Shown piece after piece: positions 22,282-22,663 of a DNA stretch of 22,663 bases. The notes below the pieces were generated by a model. It was not told where the DNA came from. It made no database searches and saw only the letters and a program-made list of their open reading frames with translations. Within the stretch, counting starts at the first letter, position 1. Each line of letters opens with the position of its first letter. The stretch comes from JACJWR01 sp964547485 (GTDB lineage: Bacteria > Actinomycetota > Actinomycetes > S36-B12 > UBA10799): positions 1 to 22,663 of the forward strand of contig CAZJNU010000043.1 of assembly GCA_964547485.1 (NCBI GenBank). Reading direction: 5' to 3'. The position numbers were made by a program, and so were the translations under genes.

Positions 22282-22663
22282 TGATGGACGTCAAGACCCT
22301 TGATTGGCGACCCGAGACGGGGTGGTCCAAGCCGGTCGAATCGGTGGTCGGGCTAGATTCCGCCAGCACGTTGGTGCTGGTGTTTGCCGCCAGCGATGTG
22401 GGGCCGGAGCCGTTTGCGGACCTGCGGTCAGCACTGCCGCTATCGCTGATCACCGGCTGCTCAACCGCCGGTCAGATCAGAGGCCGACAACTGTCATCAG
22501 ATCCGGTGCTGGCGACTGTCGTCCGGTTCGAGCACTCCCGGCCGACGCTGGCCTGGGTGGAGCTTGCAGGTGCGAAGGACTCCACTTCAGCCGGCCGGAA
22601 GCTCGGCCTGCAGTTGGCGGGAACCGGAACGACAGAGCCGCGTCACGTGCTGTTGTTGAGCGT
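22281..22663 (+). CDS. FIST N-terminal domain protein (cut by window edge)
   Basis: The first 127 codons of a FIST-domain protein are present; the rest lies beyond the window. FIST domains are sensory modules thought to bind small ligands such as amino acids. Diagnostic features are LVLVFAASD (about 33-41), then LRSALPLSLITGCSTAGQIRG with the GCSTAG motif (about 63-68), then VLATVVRFEHS. Full-length relatives of this type have FIST_N plus FIST_C, about 380 residues. ATG 22281 overlaps the crotonase TGA and has GGAG five bases upstream; ATG 22284 is the alternative. It continues the overlapping chain NlpC/P60 - crotonase - FIST. Confidence 0.88.
   Translation, partial: MMDVKTLDWRPETGWSKPVESVVGLDSASTLVLVFAASDVGPEPFADLRSALPLSLITGCSTAGQIRGRQLSSDPVLATVVRFEHSRPTLAWVELAGAKDSTSAGRKLGLQLAGTGTTEPRHVLLLS

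Overview
This window looks like a chromosomal segment of a GC-rich actinomycete (Actinomycetota). The reasons are strong G/C at third codon positions, frequent GTG/TTG starts, an actinobacteria-restricted DUF3151 gene, a WS/DGAT wax ester/triacylglycerol synthase, an NlpC/P60 protein of the RipA/RipC kind, and several genes whose start codon lies 6-7 bases behind a TAnnnT -10 hexamer (leaderless transcripts). I cannot place it below class level. I see no rRNA, tRNA, CRISPR array, insertion sequence or prophage, so it reads as stable core and semi-core genome.

Layout. Bases 1-456 hold no gene I can support. A cytoplasmic GH3 beta-glucosidase (457-2871, +) converges on a small tail-anchored PH-like protein (2885-3367, -). 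That gene diverges from a TTG-started alpha/beta hydrolase (3543-4421, +). Next come a minus-strand lipid pair, a WS/DGAT acyltransferase (5134-6714) and a membrane protein with a channel-like C-terminus (4444-5130), possibly led by a tiny coupled ORF. Divergent from it are DUF3151 (7053-7448) and a DUF981-like membrane protein (7515-8171). A second minus-strand block carries a FUSC-family transporter, a one-pore potassium channel and an Ala/Ser-rich lipoprotein (11533 down to 8224).

The right half has pyruvate phosphate dikinase (about 11731-14454, +) converging through a strong palindrome on a minus-strand set: an Sfp-type phosphopantetheinyl transferase, a YbjQ-family protein and a lipoprotein alpha/beta hydrolase. 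That set diverges from rpiA (16737-17432, +). After rpiA comes an ABC-like cassette (17500-19916). Its ATPase-like subunit has lost the Walker A, Walker B and signature residues, and it overlaps a YhgE/Pip-type ABC-2 permease. The window ends with an overlapping chain of NlpC/P60 peptidase, crotonase-family protein and a FIST-domain protein cut by the window edge.

Functional themes are central carbon metabolism (ppdK, rpiA, GH3), lipid storage and acyl-CoA chemistry (WS/DGAT, crotonase), and cell-envelope functions (NlpC/P60, YhgE/Pip, lipoproteins, FUSC, K+ channel). The most unusual items are the pseudo-ATPase paired with YhgE/Pip, the palindrome that encodes the C-terminal tail of the phosphopantetheinyl transferase, and the channel-like partner of WS/DGAT that lacks a K+ filter.
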